Positions 52,059-60,599 are shown, counted from the first letter of the stretch. The stretch: DNA of 64,000 bases from an uncultured Coriobacteriales bacterium (GCA_934636245.1 CAKUAI010000010.1:77358-141357); one strand, 5' to 3'. Program-made: numbers and translations. Notes: generated by a model from the letters alone, not told the origin.

Positions 52059-53099
52059 GTGGCTGAAAATGTAGATGCCGCCGATCAGGCGCAGGTGTCG
52101 CCCGCGCAGCGTATCGAGGCGACCGACTTGGGCTTTGCCCAAGGCGATGCCCTGCGCGTGGAGGATGTCACACGCATCCTGCACGTGAGCAGGAACACCG
52201 TATATAAACTGGCTCGCACAGGTGAGCTGCCGTCGTATCGCGTGGGCAGGCAGATGCGCTTTCGCTACGACGACGTTCGTGCGCGGCTTGAGGGCGTGGC
52301 TGCCGACCAAGAGACGAAGGCCGCTGTTGCCTCGAGGGCAGACGAGCCGAGCGACGTGCCTGTTCCGAGCGACGTGCTCGACGAGGTGCCGTCGTGGATG
52401 CGCGGCTCCATCGTCGTGGGCGGCCAGGAAATTGTGGCTGACATGCTGGCGAACTACCTGGCAGGATTGGGTGTCAAAGCGCTGCGCTGCCACACAAACG
52501 ACTATATGAGCCTTGCGCGCATGTACACGGGCGGCGCACACGCTGCGGTCGTGGGTCTGTGGAGCGAGCGCGACTGTGCGTACAACGCGCCGTATTTGCG
52601 CACGCTCCTGCCTGGTGTGCCTGCCATTTCGTTCAGGCTGTTCAAGCGCAAGGTGGGATTCACCGTGGCTGCGGGCAATCCCTTGGGTCTCTACGAGTGG
52701 GGCGACCTACTCAAGCCCGGTGTTGTCATCGCAAACCGTGAGCGTGGCGCAGGCCCCCGCGTGCTGCTCGACGAAAAGCTCAAGTATCTTGAGGCGCGCG
52801 CCGATGTCCTGGCCGGGTACGACCGCCCCGCCGCCTCGGAGCTCGCCCAAGCGCTCATGGTGTCGCGCGGCCTGGCAAACGTCGCCGTCACCTCGGCCAA
52901 GTCGGCCCGCCAACTGAGGGGCCTCGAGTTTGTTCCCATGCAAGACGAGACCGTTGACCTCGTGGTTCTCAAGACGCCTGCCACCGCTTCCTTCATCAAG
53001 GCGGCCCGCAGCCTTTTGCGCACGGCTGCCTTTAGAAGCGAGTTTGACGCGGCGGTGTATGAGACCAGACTTATGGGCGAACCCGTCTACGAATGCTGA
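52059..53099 (+). CDS. Excisionase-type HTH regulator with periplasmic-binding-like (molybdate-type) domain
   Basis: A 346-residue regulator. The N-terminal helix-turn-helix is of the MerR/excisionase DNA-binding class (LRVEDVTRILHVSRNTVYKL, then GELPSYRVGRQMRFRYDD). Residues about 115-340 form a PBP-like domain of the class often linked to molybdate sensing (GSIVVGGQEIVADMLANYLA, then GVVIANRERGAGPRVLLDEKL). The GTG start at 52059 follows GGGAGGG; a TTG at 52047 is the alternative. The promoter is covered by TACCAA repeats that recur at the molbindin gene. I infer a molybdate- or tungstate-responsive regulator of both. Confidence 0.85.
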   Translation: MAENVDAADQAQVSPAQRIEATDLGFAQGDALRVEDVTRILHVSRNTVYKLARTGELPSYRVGRQMRFRYDDVRARLEGVAADQETKAAVASRADEPSDVPVPSDVLDEVPSWMRGSIVVGGQEIVADMLANYLAGLGVKALRCHTNDYMSLARMYTGGAHAAVVGLWSERDCAYNAPYLRTLLPGVPAISFRLFKRKVGFTVAAGNPLGLYEWGDLLKPGVVIANRERGAGPRVLLDEKLKYLEARADVLAGYDRPAASELAQALMVSRGLANVAVTSAKSARQLRGLEFVPMQDETVDLVVLKTPATASFIKAARSLLRTAAFRSEFDAAVYETRLMGEPVYEC

Positions 53100-53107
53100 C
53101 ACGGCTC

Positions 53108-53293
53108 GCTGTGGCACATCATCCGCTGCGTTGGATTGGGGCTTATGTACCTTAGTACACCGCGCCCCAATCCGCCTTGCGGCTGGCGCACCACAGCGAC
53201 CCGGGAAGGATTATTGGGGGTTGGGGCGATAAGGGCGTGGCTTACTTGCTCGGTACACTGCGCCCCAATCCGCCTTGCGGCTGGTGTGCACCA
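53108..53293. repeat. Two palindromic intergenic repeat units
   Basis: Unit 1 is a ~90-bp imperfect palindrome: GCTGTGG at 53108 and GGATTGGGGC at 53133-53142 pair with GCCCCAATCC at 53164-53173 and CCACAGC at 53191-53197, and the centre carries GTAC-N4-GTAC. Unit 2 repeats a 25-bp word (53162-53186 and 53260-53284) and again has a TTGGGGCG / CGCCCCAA dyad. It fills most of the 281 bp between the regulator and the convergent membrane-protein gene. The GTAC dyad and the palindromic build recall the mosaic repeat at 36281-36514, so both may belong to one REP-like family. Confidence 0.75.
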
Positions 53294-53322
53294 TGGCGGG
53301 GCGGGGGAGTTTGGCGGCATGA

Positions 53323-53359
53323 AAAAGGGCGCGTCCGCAACCTGCGGGCGCGCCCTTTT
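53323..53359. terminator. Bidirectional terminator
   Basis: AAAAGGGCGCG pairs with CGCGCCCTTTT, enclosing an inner CCGCA / TGCGG stem. A/T tracts on both sides allow termination of the plus-strand regulator and the minus-strand membrane-protein gene. Confidence 0.88.
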
Positions 53360-53380
53360 GGTAGATAGGCTGGCGAGGTG

Positions 53381-54664
53381 CTACCTCGTGGCGTTCTCGG
53401 CGTTCATGGTCATGGTCTGGAAGCGGTGCTCCATCCAGGCGTCGGGGTAGTGCTCGTCACAGAACTGCTCCACGGCCGTCTCGGCGGGGATGCCCACCTG
53501 GCGCGAGAACCAGCGGTCGTAGCTTACCAAGGTGAGGCCACCGTCGATGATCATGAGCACCAAGGCCACGGTCGTGACGGCATAGCGCCAGTTCCAGGGA
53601 ATCTTGTGCACGAGGTCGAAGATGATGGGCATGAGGTACTTCACCCACACCAGGCCCAAAATGCCCCAAGCCGCCATGAAGGCGCCGTTCGTGCGCCCGT
53701 CGATGGAGAGGAACGTGCCGCTGTAGTCCCAGGCAGTGATGCCGAAGGCAAACTCAAGAAGGTAGCTCACCAAGAACTCGAATGCGCCGCCGATGAGGGC
53801 GCTCAGGAAGAAGATCGGAATCGGGTTCTTGTCGCGGATGCCGTTGAGACCGATGGTCATGAGCACGGCGCCGAAACCGTAGATGGGGGAGAAGGGGCCG
53901 TAGAGCATGCCCGCGCGGTCCATGTAGCCCGCACCCCTCACCAGGCAGTAGATGGTCTCGATGATGACACCCAGCACGCAGCAGATGACAAACGTCCAGA
54001 ACAGGTTGAAGAAGGTGAGCTTGAAGGGCGCCTTGCCGCCGTACTTCTTGAGATGCTCGAGGCGCTCCTCTTCCCGGCTGCGCTCGTCGAGCTTGCGCAG
54101 CTTACGCTCGAGGGCGCGCTCCTCGGCAAGCGAGGGGTCGAGGTAGATTTGCAGCACAATCATGAAGACGATGGGAAGACCCGTCGCTTCGAGGGCATGG
54201 TTCACGCCGCTGTTCAGGATGTTGAGGATGAGCTGGGCCACCAGCAACACCATGACGGTACGGGCGATCTGTGCGGAGTGACGGCGCTTGTCTTTGACGA
54301 GCAGCACGCCCAGCGCGATGTCGAATCCCGCGATGAGTCCCGAGCTTGCGGCCAGGCAAATCAAAAGCACCAGCACCGGCTTCTGCAGCGAGGTGCCGCC
54401 CGTGTACTGCGTGATGTCGACATTGAAGACGAAGGCGAGGATGATGGCGAGAACGACGGCGAGCAGCTTCAGGATTTCGATGGCGCCCCAAATGATCATG
54501 AGGATGCCGAAAACCTTGAGCGGCACGGGCACTTTCTTGGCCGGAATGGCTTGGCCTTCGGTCACAATGGGCTTGCCGGGCTCGCAACCCTGAGCTTCAG
54601 CTGCCGGCTCGGCTTGTGGCGCATCAACAACTGCTCCGGCAACCTGCTTGTCGTCGGTCGTCAT
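53381..54664 (-). CDS. CmpB-family putative ABC transporter membrane protein
   Basis: A 427-residue polytopic protein. A Pro/Ala-rich N-terminus is followed by about four helices (45-165), a charged coiled coil at about 180-215 (AEERALERKLRKLDERSREE), and a C-terminal domain of about five helices with the family mark GAGYMDRAGMLYGPFSPIYG. This matches the CmpB family, annotated as putative ABC permease but never shown to work with an ATPase; no ATPase gene is adjacent. It is followed by a bidirectional terminator. A small acidic-tailed membrane protein gene lies 43 bp upstream on the same strand. Confidence 0.8.
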   Translation of the reverse strand: MTTDDKQVAGAVVDAPQAEPAAEAQGCEPGKPIVTEGQAIPAKKVPVPLKVFGILMIIWGAIEILKLLAVVLAIILAFVFNVDITQYTGGTSLQKPVLVLLICLAASSGLIAGFDIALGVLLVKDKRRHSAQIARTVMVLLVAQLILNILNSGVNHALEATGLPIVFMIVLQIYLDPSLAEERALERKLRKLDERSREEERLEHLKKYGGKAPFKLTFFNLFWTFVICCVLGVIIETIYCLVRGAGYMDRAGMLYGPFSPIYGFGAVLMTIGLNGIRDKNPIPIFFLSALIGGAFEFLVSYLLEFAFGITAWDYSGTFLSIDGRTNGAFMAAWGILGLVWVKYLMPIIFDLVHKIPWNWRYAVTTVALVLMIIDGGLTLVSYDRWFSRQVGIPAETAVEQFCDEHYPDAWMEHRFQTMTMNAENATR

Positions 54665-54707
54665 ACAGACGTCTCCTTGATTGTGAGGGGAAACTTACGC
54701 TGACTGA

Positions 54708-54956
54708 TTAACGGTCGTCGTCATCGTCCTCGTCGTCATCGTCGTCCCAGTCGTCATCGTCGTCCTCCCACCAGTCCTTGTCCTCTTCGACAGGGTGGTT
54801 GTAGAACATCTTGTGCGTCTTGCGCTCGGCGAGGAAGGCGATGATGATGAAGATGAGCATACCGCCGATGATGAGGAACACGACGCCGCTCTCCATGCCG
54901 AAAAGCGTGAAATGCGACTCGGTTTCCCAACCGAACAGCCACAAAAAGAAATCCAT
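54708..54956 (-). CDS. Small membrane protein with poly-acidic tail
   Basis: An 82-residue protein: an amphipathic N-terminus, one membrane helix at about residues 26-45 (VVFLIIGGMLIFIIIAF), a basic segment, and a C-terminus in which about 20 of the last 26 residues are Asp, Glu or Trp. The start at 54956 follows GGAGG; the extension to 55004 is not supported. It precedes the CmpB-family gene by 43 bp on the same strand, so the two are likely co-expressed. The acidic tail could bind cations or basic partners. I do not recognise a family. Confidence 0.7.
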   Translation of the reverse strand: MDFFLWLFGWETESHFTLFGMESGVVFLIIGGMLIFIIIAFLAERKTHKMFYNHPVEEDKDWWEDDDDDWDDDDDEDDDDDR

Positions 54957-55131
54957 GGGTCCTCCAGCTGTGGTAGTAACATGCGTGCGATAGCATACCC
55001 CCACATTAGGCTGCTCTAAGGGCTAAAATGACGGAATTATGCGATTCGTCCGACCTTCTCGCCTGTTTGGGAGCCGGCGGACACAGTCTTTGCAGCCCTG
55101 CGAGGGGCCGCCACACCACAGGAGGAACGAC

Positions 55132-56421
55132 ATGCACGACATTCGCTTGCTTCGTGAGCACCCCGAGGTCCTCGACGCCGCCATGGCCAAGCGCCACGGC
55201 TCTTGGGACAAGGAGCGCTTCCTGTCTCTCGACCAGCAGCGCCGCGAGGTGATCCAGGAGGTCGAGGCTCTTCAGGCCAAGCGCAACAGCTCCTCCAAGG
55301 AGATCGGCGCCCTCATGAAGGACGGCCGTGCCGACGAGGCTGCCGCCATGCGCGAGGAAGTCGCTTCCATGAAGGACCGCATCGCCGAGCTCGACGCCCG
55401 TCGCGACGAGCTTGAGGGTGCCGAGACCGAGCTTGTGAGCCACATCCCCAACATCCCCGCCGACGCCGCACCCGAGGGTCTCGACGAGACGTTCAACGTC
55501 GAGGTCAAGCGCTGGGGCACCCCGCGCGATTTTTCGGCCGAGGGCATCGAGGCCAAGCCTCACTGGGATCTTGGCACCGACCTGGGCATTCTCGACTTCG
55601 ACCGCGGCGTGAAACTGTCCGGCGCCCGCTTCACCGTGCTCGCCGGCATGGGTGCCCGCCTTGAGCGCGCCCTCATCAACTTCTTCATCGACACGCACAC
55701 CTCGCGCGGCTACCAGGAGTTCTGGATGCCCATCGTCGCCAACCGCGCCACGCTGTACGGCACGGGCCAGCTGCCTAAGTTTGACGAGGACCTCTATCAC
55801 GTGCGCGGCGAGGACGAGGACATGTACCTCATCCCCACGGCCGAGGTCGTGCTTACCAACCTGCACCGCGACGAGACCATCGACGGTGCCAAGCTCCCGC
55901 TGCACTACACGGCGTTCACCCCCTGCTTCCGCGAGGAGGCTGGCTCTGCCGGTCGCGACACGCGCGGCATCATCCGCCAGCACCAGTTCGACAAGGTTGA
56001 GATGGTGAACTTCTCCAAGCCCGAGGAGTCCGACGCTTGCCTGGCCGCCATGGTCGAGGAGGCCGAGTACGTGCTCCAGCAGCTTGGCCTGCCCTACCGC
56101 ATCATCAACCTGTGCGGCGGTGACCTGGGCTTCTCCGCTCGCCAGACGTTCGACCTGGAGGTGTGGCTGCCTAGCTACAACTCCTACAAGGAGATCAGCT
56201 CCTGCTCTAACTGCGGCGACTTCCAGGCTCGCCGCGCCAACATCCGCTACTCCGACCCGGCTGCCTTCAAGGGCACGCGCCTCGTGCACACGCTCAACGG
56301 TTCGGGCCTGCCCGCCGGCCGCACCATGGCGGCGATTCTGGAGAACTACCAGAACGCCGACGGCACGGTCACGGTGCCTGAGGTCCTGCGCCCGTACATG
56401 GGCTGCGACGTCATTCGCTAA
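55132..56421 (+). CDS. serS: Seryl-tRNA synthetase
   Basis: A 429-residue class II synthetase that charges tRNA-Ser and tRNA-Sec. The N-terminal coiled-coil arm (residues about 30-110) is complete (QQRREVIQEVEALQAKRNSS). Motif 2 is TPCFREEAGSAGRDTRGIIR and motif 3 is LNGSGLPAGRTMAAILENYQ. The start at 55132 follows AGGAGGAA and gives the standard MHDIRLLREHPE. No T-box leader is seen in the short upstream gap. A terminator follows directly. Confidence 0.96.
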   Translation: MHDIRLLREHPEVLDAAMAKRHGSWDKERFLSLDQQRREVIQEVEALQAKRNSSSKEIGALMKDGRADEAAAMREEVASMKDRIAELDARRDELEGAETELVSHIPNIPADAAPEGLDETFNVEVKRWGTPRDFSAEGIEAKPHWDLGTDLGILDFDRGVKLSGARFTVLAGMGARLERALINFFIDTHTSRGYQEFWMPIVANRATLYGTGQLPKFDEDLYHVRGEDEDMYLIPTAEVVLTNLHRDETIDGAKLPLHYTAFTPCFREEAGSAGRDTRGIIRQHQFDKVEMVNFSKPEESDACLAAMVEEAEYVLQQLGLPYRIINLCGGDLGFSARQTFDLEVWLPSYNSYKEISSCSNCGDFQARRANIRYSDPAAFKGTRLVHTLNGSGLPAGRTMAAILENYQNADGTVTVPEVLRPYMGCDVIR

Positions 56422-56427
56422 GCCTTT

Positions 56428-56464
56428 AAAGGCGGCAGCAGGTTATACTGCTGTCGCCTTTTTT
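56428..56464 (+). terminator. Intrinsic terminator after serS
   Basis: AAAGGCGGCAGCAG pairs with CTGCTGTCGCCTTT (one wobble pair) over a 6-base loop, followed by T residues. Confidence 0.9.
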
Positions 56465-56500
56465 ATTTGATGTGCCAGCTGACGCAAGGAGGACGCTCAT

Positions 56501-57613
56501 ATGAATAAGTCGTTCAAGCTCTTCGCCTCTGCCGCCCTGTCCCTCGCCGTGGCGGGTACATGCCTCGCCGCCCCCGCCTTTGCGGCGGGTGACTCGTCTG
56601 CCCTGGGTAGCGCGCTCGATGCCGTCGCGCGTGCGGCCGAGCAGGCCGGCGCCGAGCAGGCTCCCGCTGCCCCCGGCGCCGACGAATCCGATACGCTCAT
56701 CTCTCTGGGCACGCATATCAACTTTGCCGGCATTGCCTTCGATGTGCCCGAGGGCTACACCGACGACGAGGATCCCAGCGACGACGTGCTGAGCGTGACC
56801 AATGAGTCGGGCACCGTTTCCATCAGCGTCTATGACATGCGCGAGGTCGGCTTTCCTGCCGACACCGACTGGGCGTCGTTCTTCAGCAGCCTTGCCCAGA
56901 TTTCCGTCGCAGGCTACGAGGGCTCCACGGTTGAGGAGCTCGGCGCCGACGAGCTCGGCGGGGGCACGCTGATGTACGCCTACGGCCTGGTCGTGCCCGA
57001 CGGCGACGACACCTACATCATCGTGCAGCTCTATGTGCCTACGGCCGAGGGCGGCTTCACGTTCATGCAGATGGGTTACTCCGCCAACGACGTCACCGAC
57101 GAGGACACCGACGAGCTGACCGAGGTCATCGACTCCCTCAAGCTTGCTGAAGACGACGGTCTCGACATTGACGACCTGGGGACTTCTTCCTGCGGTTTTA
57201 CCTTCGACCTGCCTGAGGGCCTGGTTCCCTATGAGGACGAGGATTACGCCTGGATCGATGAGAACGGCGACATCCTCATCATGACCATGGGCCATGTGGT
57301 TGAGGGCGCCGCCGAGCTGACCAGCGAGGACTATGCCGCGCTGTATGAGGCCCTTACGCCCGAAGGCGACTCACCTGAGTCCAAGGTCACACTGCTCGAC
57401 CGCGACGTGGTCGACGGCAAGAACGGCCTCGTGTCGGCATACAGCTCCTATGAGGTTGCAGACCCCGACGAGACTGTGTACGCTGTCGTCATCGTGACCC
57501 CGGTTCTCGAGGACGATTCCGTGAGCGTCACGATCGTCTGGTGCTCCGAGCAGGGCGCCGCGAAGTACGGCGAGGCCATTTTTGACATGATGGAGTCGTT
57601 CGACAAAGAGTAA
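56501..57613 (+). CDS. Exported protein of unknown function with duplicated domain
   Basis: A 370-residue exported protein with a clean signal peptide (KLFASAALSLAVAGTCLAAP, cleavage near AFA). Two related domains follow: one starting at about residue 70 (INFAGIAFDVPEGYTDDEDP) and one at about residue 228 (SCGFTFDLPEGLVPYEDEDY). Both share the F-D-(V/L)-P-E-G opening and run for about 130 residues. The protein is strongly acidic. The same opening occurs in the M56 sensor and the protein at 17941. AAGGAGG precedes the ATG. There is no anchor, so it is probably secreted. The function is unknown. Confidence 0.8.
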   Translation: MNKSFKLFASAALSLAVAGTCLAAPAFAAGDSSALGSALDAVARAAEQAGAEQAPAAPGADESDTLISLGTHINFAGIAFDVPEGYTDDEDPSDDVLSVTNESGTVSISVYDMREVGFPADTDWASFFSSLAQISVAGYEGSTVEELGADELGGGTLMYAYGLVVPDGDDTYIIVQLYVPTAEGGFTFMQMGYSANDVTDEDTDELTEVIDSLKLAEDDGLDIDDLGTSSCGFTFDLPEGLVPYEDEDYAWIDENGDILIMTMGHVVEGAAELTSEDYAALYEALTPEGDSPESKVTLLDRDVVDGKNGLVSAYSSYEVADPDETVYAVVIVTPVLEDDSVSVTIVWCSEQGAAKYGEAIFDMMESFDKE

Positions 57614-57652
57614 CGGTTCGGTTTTTGTCTGTCCGAGAGAGGAGATCTGGCC

Positions 57653-58156
57653 GTGCAGGTCAACGTGCAGCTTGATGAGCAGGGCTACCTGCCCGATACC
57701 TACGGCAAGTTCAGCGCTGAAGCCGATCAGGGTGCGGGCATGTGCCTGAGGTCGTTTCCGTTCGAGGTGACCGATGTGCCGCAGGGCACGCGCACCCTCG
57801 CATGGATCTTCATGGACTGGGACTCCATGCCGGTGTGCGGGTTCCCTTGGATGCACTGGTGCGCGTACCAGACGGGGATTGAGGGCGACACGGTCCTGTT
57901 TGCCGACGACGTGTCGCGCCTTGGCCAGCCTGGGCTTTTCCAAGGATACAACAGCGCCGCCAAGCGCGACCCGGAGTTTGGCGTGGGCTATGAGGGACCC
58001 TGCCCGCCCAATGCCGACCATGTCTACACCATGCATGCGGTCGCCCTCGATGTCGAGCTCGACCTGGCTGCGCCGTTCTGGGCAAACGAGCTGGTGCAGG
58101 CCTGTCGTGGCCATGTGCTCGGCGAGGCTGTGACGCTGCTGCCCAGCAGGTCGTAA
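57653..58156 (+). CDS. YbhB/PEBP-family protein
   Basis: A 167-residue member of the phosphatidylethanolamine-binding / Raf-kinase-inhibitor-like family. Conserved blocks: FPFEVTDVPQGTRTLAWIFMDWDS, shortened here to its core PQGTRTLAWIFMDWD, then FPWMHWCAY and the loop YEGPCPPNADHVYTMHAVAL (the P-P-x-x-x-H signature). The start is GTG at 57653 behind GAGAGGAG. There is no signal peptide, so it is cytoplasmic. Bacterial members have no settled function. It ends before a large hairpin between convergent genes. Confidence 0.9.
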   Translation: MQVNVQLDEQGYLPDTYGKFSAEADQGAGMCLRSFPFEVTDVPQGTRTLAWIFMDWDSMPVCGFPWMHWCAYQTGIEGDTVLFADDVSRLGQPGLFQGYNSAAKRDPEFGVGYEGPCPPNADHVYTMHAVALDVELDLAAPFWANELVQACRGHVLGEAVTLLPSRS

Positions 58157-58188
58157 GCGGCTGCAGCTCATCTTATATAACCTGGATG

Positions 58189-58226
58189 CGAGGGGCCCGA
58201 CTGCCAGCTGGCGGCCGGGCTCCTCG
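58189..58226. other. Long hairpin between convergent genes
   Basis: CGAGGGGCCCG (58189-58199) pairs with CGGGCTCCTCG (58216-58226, one wobble pair), enclosing the palindrome GCCAGCTGGC. There is no T-run; it may be a cruciform or a weak bidirectional stop. Confidence 0.55.
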
Positions 58227-58336
58227 GCGTTTGGCTGATTGGGCGTGCGCTGAATCGGCCATGCCCGATTGGTTCAAGTGATGCGTGGCTGAGGTCGGCC
58301 CGTGCTGCTGGTCAGCTTGGCTTTGGCGGCTGACGC

Positions 58337-59593
58337 CTACTCCCGCACTGCGTAGCGCCAGTAGGTTGTGAGGGTGATGGCGGCGCAGACAAGCAGAAAG
58401 CCCAGCATGATGAGGTAGCTCGGCACATAGGAGCCGCACAGGTCGGCGAGCGTGCCGGGCACGATGTTGAAAGCGAAGCCGCCAAGCGAGTAGGCCACCT
58501 GGAAGTTCTTGATGACGCGTGCGCGGCGCAGCGGCGTGGAGAGCCTGAGCGACCACACGGAGATGCCCACGGTGCCCAACGACAGCCCGAAGCCGAAGAG
58601 CACGGCCGCCACCCAGGCGATTGCCGGGCCCCCGACGCCCACCAGACAGCACATGGCGCAACCTGCGATGAAGATGCAGAAGAAGACGACCGAGCCCTTG
58701 AAGACGCCGACGATGTCGAACACCTTGCCCGAGATGGCTTTGGACGCGGTGAGGCAGCCGCCTGCGACGGCGATGACGGTGGCGGCTTGCATGCGGTCGA
58801 TTCCGTTTGAGGTGAGCAGGATGGACAGGTAGTTGAATCCGTCCACCGAAAGCACGCCCAGAAGCGTCATGGCCACCATCATCGCGACGAACGCCCCACG
58901 GGGCAGGTCGACGCCGCCCTCGTTTGCCGCCTGCACCGCATGGGGATGACCGGGCTTGTGAAAGTCGCCGTTTTCTGGCCGTTCGGGCAAGGAGAAGGGC
59001 TCGAGGCCCATGTCTTGTGGACGATTGCGCAGAAGAACGAAGACCACAGCACCGATGACCGCCGCAATCGCCGACTCGCAGAGAAACGCCGCAGACAGCG
59101 AGCTAGCATGGATGATGCGCGCCGCCACGGGAGAGACGATGAGCGAGGCCATGCCGCTGCCTGCCGAGGCGATTCCCACGGCTGTGCCCACATGGTCGCG
59201 AAACCATCGTCCCACGAGCGTCGTCATGCATACCATGCCGCCCAGGCCGTATCCCGCGCCGGTGAAGACCGCCCCAAGGCAGAAGAGCGCTGTGGAGCGC
59301 GCCTGCGAGAAGACGCCGAACCCCACGGCGGTGAGCAGCGTGGCCACGAGCACGCCGCGCCTGCAGTCGAGCCGGGTGTAGTAGCGGTTGACGAGCAGCA
59401 TGCAGACAAGCGAGGTGAGCGTGCGGCATGCCAGCACGACCGAACCGGCGGTGTTGCCCACCACCTCGACAATGTAGGGCTGGTACACGCCAAACGATGT
59501 GCTTGCAAAGCCCATGTTGACGAACAGGAACAGAAAGCAGCACGCGCAGACGACCTTCTCGTAATGTGTGCGTACGACTTGGGGCATGCTCAT
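58337..59593 (-). CDS. Major facilitator superfamily transporter
   Basis: A 418-residue transporter with 12 predicted helices. The first half shows FASTSFGVYQPYIVEVVG and GAGYGLGGMVCMTTLVGRWF, a pattern seen in the oxalate/formate antiporter (OFA) and monocarboxylate branch. A cytoplasmic loop at about 195-225 separates the halves. AGAAGG precedes the ATG. The branch suggests an organic acid or anion as substrate, but this is not decided by the sequence. No enzyme gene is co-transcribed with it. Confidence 0.88.
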   Translation of the reverse strand: MSMPQVVRTHYEKVVCACCFLFLFVNMGFASTSFGVYQPYIVEVVGNTAGSVVLACRTLTSLVCMLLVNRYYTRLDCRRGVLVATLLTAVGFGVFSQARSTALFCLGAVFTGAGYGLGGMVCMTTLVGRWFRDHVGTAVGIASAGSGMASLIVSPVAARIIHASSLSAAFLCESAIAAVIGAVVFVLLRNRPQDMGLEPFSLPERPENGDFHKPGHPHAVQAANEGGVDLPRGAFVAMMVAMTLLGVLSVDGFNYLSILLTSNGIDRMQAATVIAVAGGCLTASKAISGKVFDIVGVFKGSVVFFCIFIAGCAMCCLVGVGGPAIAWVAAVLFGFGLSLGTVGISVWSLRLSTPLRRARVIKNFQVAYSLGGFAFNIVPGTLADLCGSYVPSYLIMLGFLLVCAAITLTTYWRYAVRE

Positions 59594-59803
59594 GCAAACA
59601 CCTTCTGGGTCGCCGGGCCTGCTTGCGTTCGGCCGGGCTAGATCGTGGCTGATGTGCGCGCCGCCGGTGGGGTGTCGGTCGCGGCGGCGGTCTCGCTTGC
59701 CTGATTCCGCGTACCGTAGGCGGACGGCAGCCGGGCCAATTGCACGCTATCATGGGGCTTCGCATATCATGTGACGGCACACAACTCGTAACCGGAGGCA
59801 CAC

Positions 59804-60112
59804 GTGAACGTCACCTATGAGCAGCGACTTCAAGATTACATGCGGGCAAAGGGGTACTGCGCCGTCGTCTTCCAGGAGGTCTCGGCCATTGGCTGCTGCG
59901 CCGACTCCTCGGAGCTCTACTCCCGCTTCGCGAAGGCTCCCGAGGCAGACAAGCTGCGTGCCCAGGGAACCTGGCGCATCGTGGAGGCGCCCGTGGGGGA
60001 GCTGTTCTTGGCGCGCGGCCTTGAGGTCGACGACGAGGTCACCCTGGGCCTCAAGAGCTTTCTGGGCGTGAAGGACATCTCCTACAAAGGCATTGCCGCC
60101 TGGAAGCTATAG
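59804..60112 (+). CDS. Small conserved-looking protein of unknown function
   Basis: A 102-residue cytoplasmic protein with GTG start at 59804 behind GGAGG. It has three cysteines (YCAVVFQEVSAIGCCADSSE) and a compact alpha/beta pattern. I do not recognise a family. It stands alone, divergent from the MFS gene, and is followed by a clear terminator, so it is a separate transcription unit. Confidence 0.7.
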   Translation: MNVTYEQRLQDYMRAKGYCAVVFQEVSAIGCCADSSELYSRFAKAPEADKLRAQGTWRIVEAPVGELFLARGLEVDDEVTLGLKSFLGVKDISYKGIAAWKL

Positions 60113-60126
60113 CCCAGCAAGAAAAC

Positions 60127-60153
60127 CCGCCGACGCATCGGCGGATTTTTTTT
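60127..60153 (+). terminator. Intrinsic terminator
   Basis: CCGCCGA-CGCA-TCGGCGG is a perfect 7-bp stem followed by A and eight T. Confidence 0.92.
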
Positions 60154-60184
60154 ATGACACTTCTCTCGCCGGTGCTGCCGGTGC

Positions 60185-60359
60185 TTACTCCAATAGCCAA
60201 TCGATGAGGTTGACTCCTTGGATGCCGTTGCGGCTTCGGGGAAACTCATCAAGCGAGAGCACGGTTTTGGGGTAATTGTCGGGGATGGCTTCCAAGGCGG
60301 AGAACTCACGCTCCTGTGTCTGAGGCGACGCGATGATATACGTCACTTGGAAGTTTCTA
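60185..60359 (-). pseudogene. C-terminal relic of a DUF4143-type ATPase
   Basis: On the minus strand about 57 codons encode the typical C-terminal end of AAA_14/DUF4143 ATPases (NFQVTYIIASPQTQEREF, then AIPDNYPKTVLSLDE and GVNLIDWLLE) with a natural stop at 60185-60187. Upstream the similarity stops abruptly in AT-rich DNA and the AAA+ core is missing. It belongs to a different subtype from the intact ATPase at 13535, whose C-terminus differs. It is a decayed copy of a gene family known to be patchy and multicopy. Confidence 0.82.
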
Positions 60360-60408
60360 TTATACTGGAATCTATTAAAGCAAATCGAAATTGATTCCAC
60401 TGAAACAG

Positions 60409-60450
60409 AAACCCTTGCGGCCAGGAAGTAATTCCTAGCCGCAAGGGTTT
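60409..60450. other. Long hairpin downstream of the ATPase relic
   Basis: A 13-bp perfect outer stem (60409-60421 with 60438-60450) encloses an AGGAA / TTCCT inner stem. T residues follow on the plus strand. It may be a leftover terminator or the end of a lost element. Confidence 0.6.
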
Positions 60451-60511
60451 TCTTGGATGTGCCCTTGGTTCCCCAAAGGCCTCTCCGGAGTTTTGCCTCC
60501 GCAGTGAATGC

Positions 60512-60551
60512 AAGAAAAGGGCCAAAGGCGCGGCTTGTGCGCCCTTGGCCC
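60512..60551 (-). terminator. Terminator of the MOSC gene
   Basis: GGGCCAA (60519-60525) pairs with TTGGCCC (60545-60551), extended by a GGCGC / GCGCC stem. On the minus strand it is followed by TTTTCTT. Confidence 0.75.
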
Positions 60552-60599
60552 GGGTTTTCGCAGCATTCGGTACGAGGACAGCAGACGTGAGAAAGTCTA

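Larger units (their letters stand above)
60113..60599. other. Gap of about 490 bp without an intact gene
   Basis: It holds a terminator, the relic of an ATPase gene, an AT-rich patch near 60355-60405, a long hairpin and the terminator of the MOSC gene, each listed separately. No intact gene is visible. Confidence 0.7.

Noticed and set aside
60113..60599. Intact 154-codon minus-strand gene ending at 60185
   Set aside because: Only the last ~57 codons are protein-like; the first part runs through hairpins and terminators, so it is a relic.
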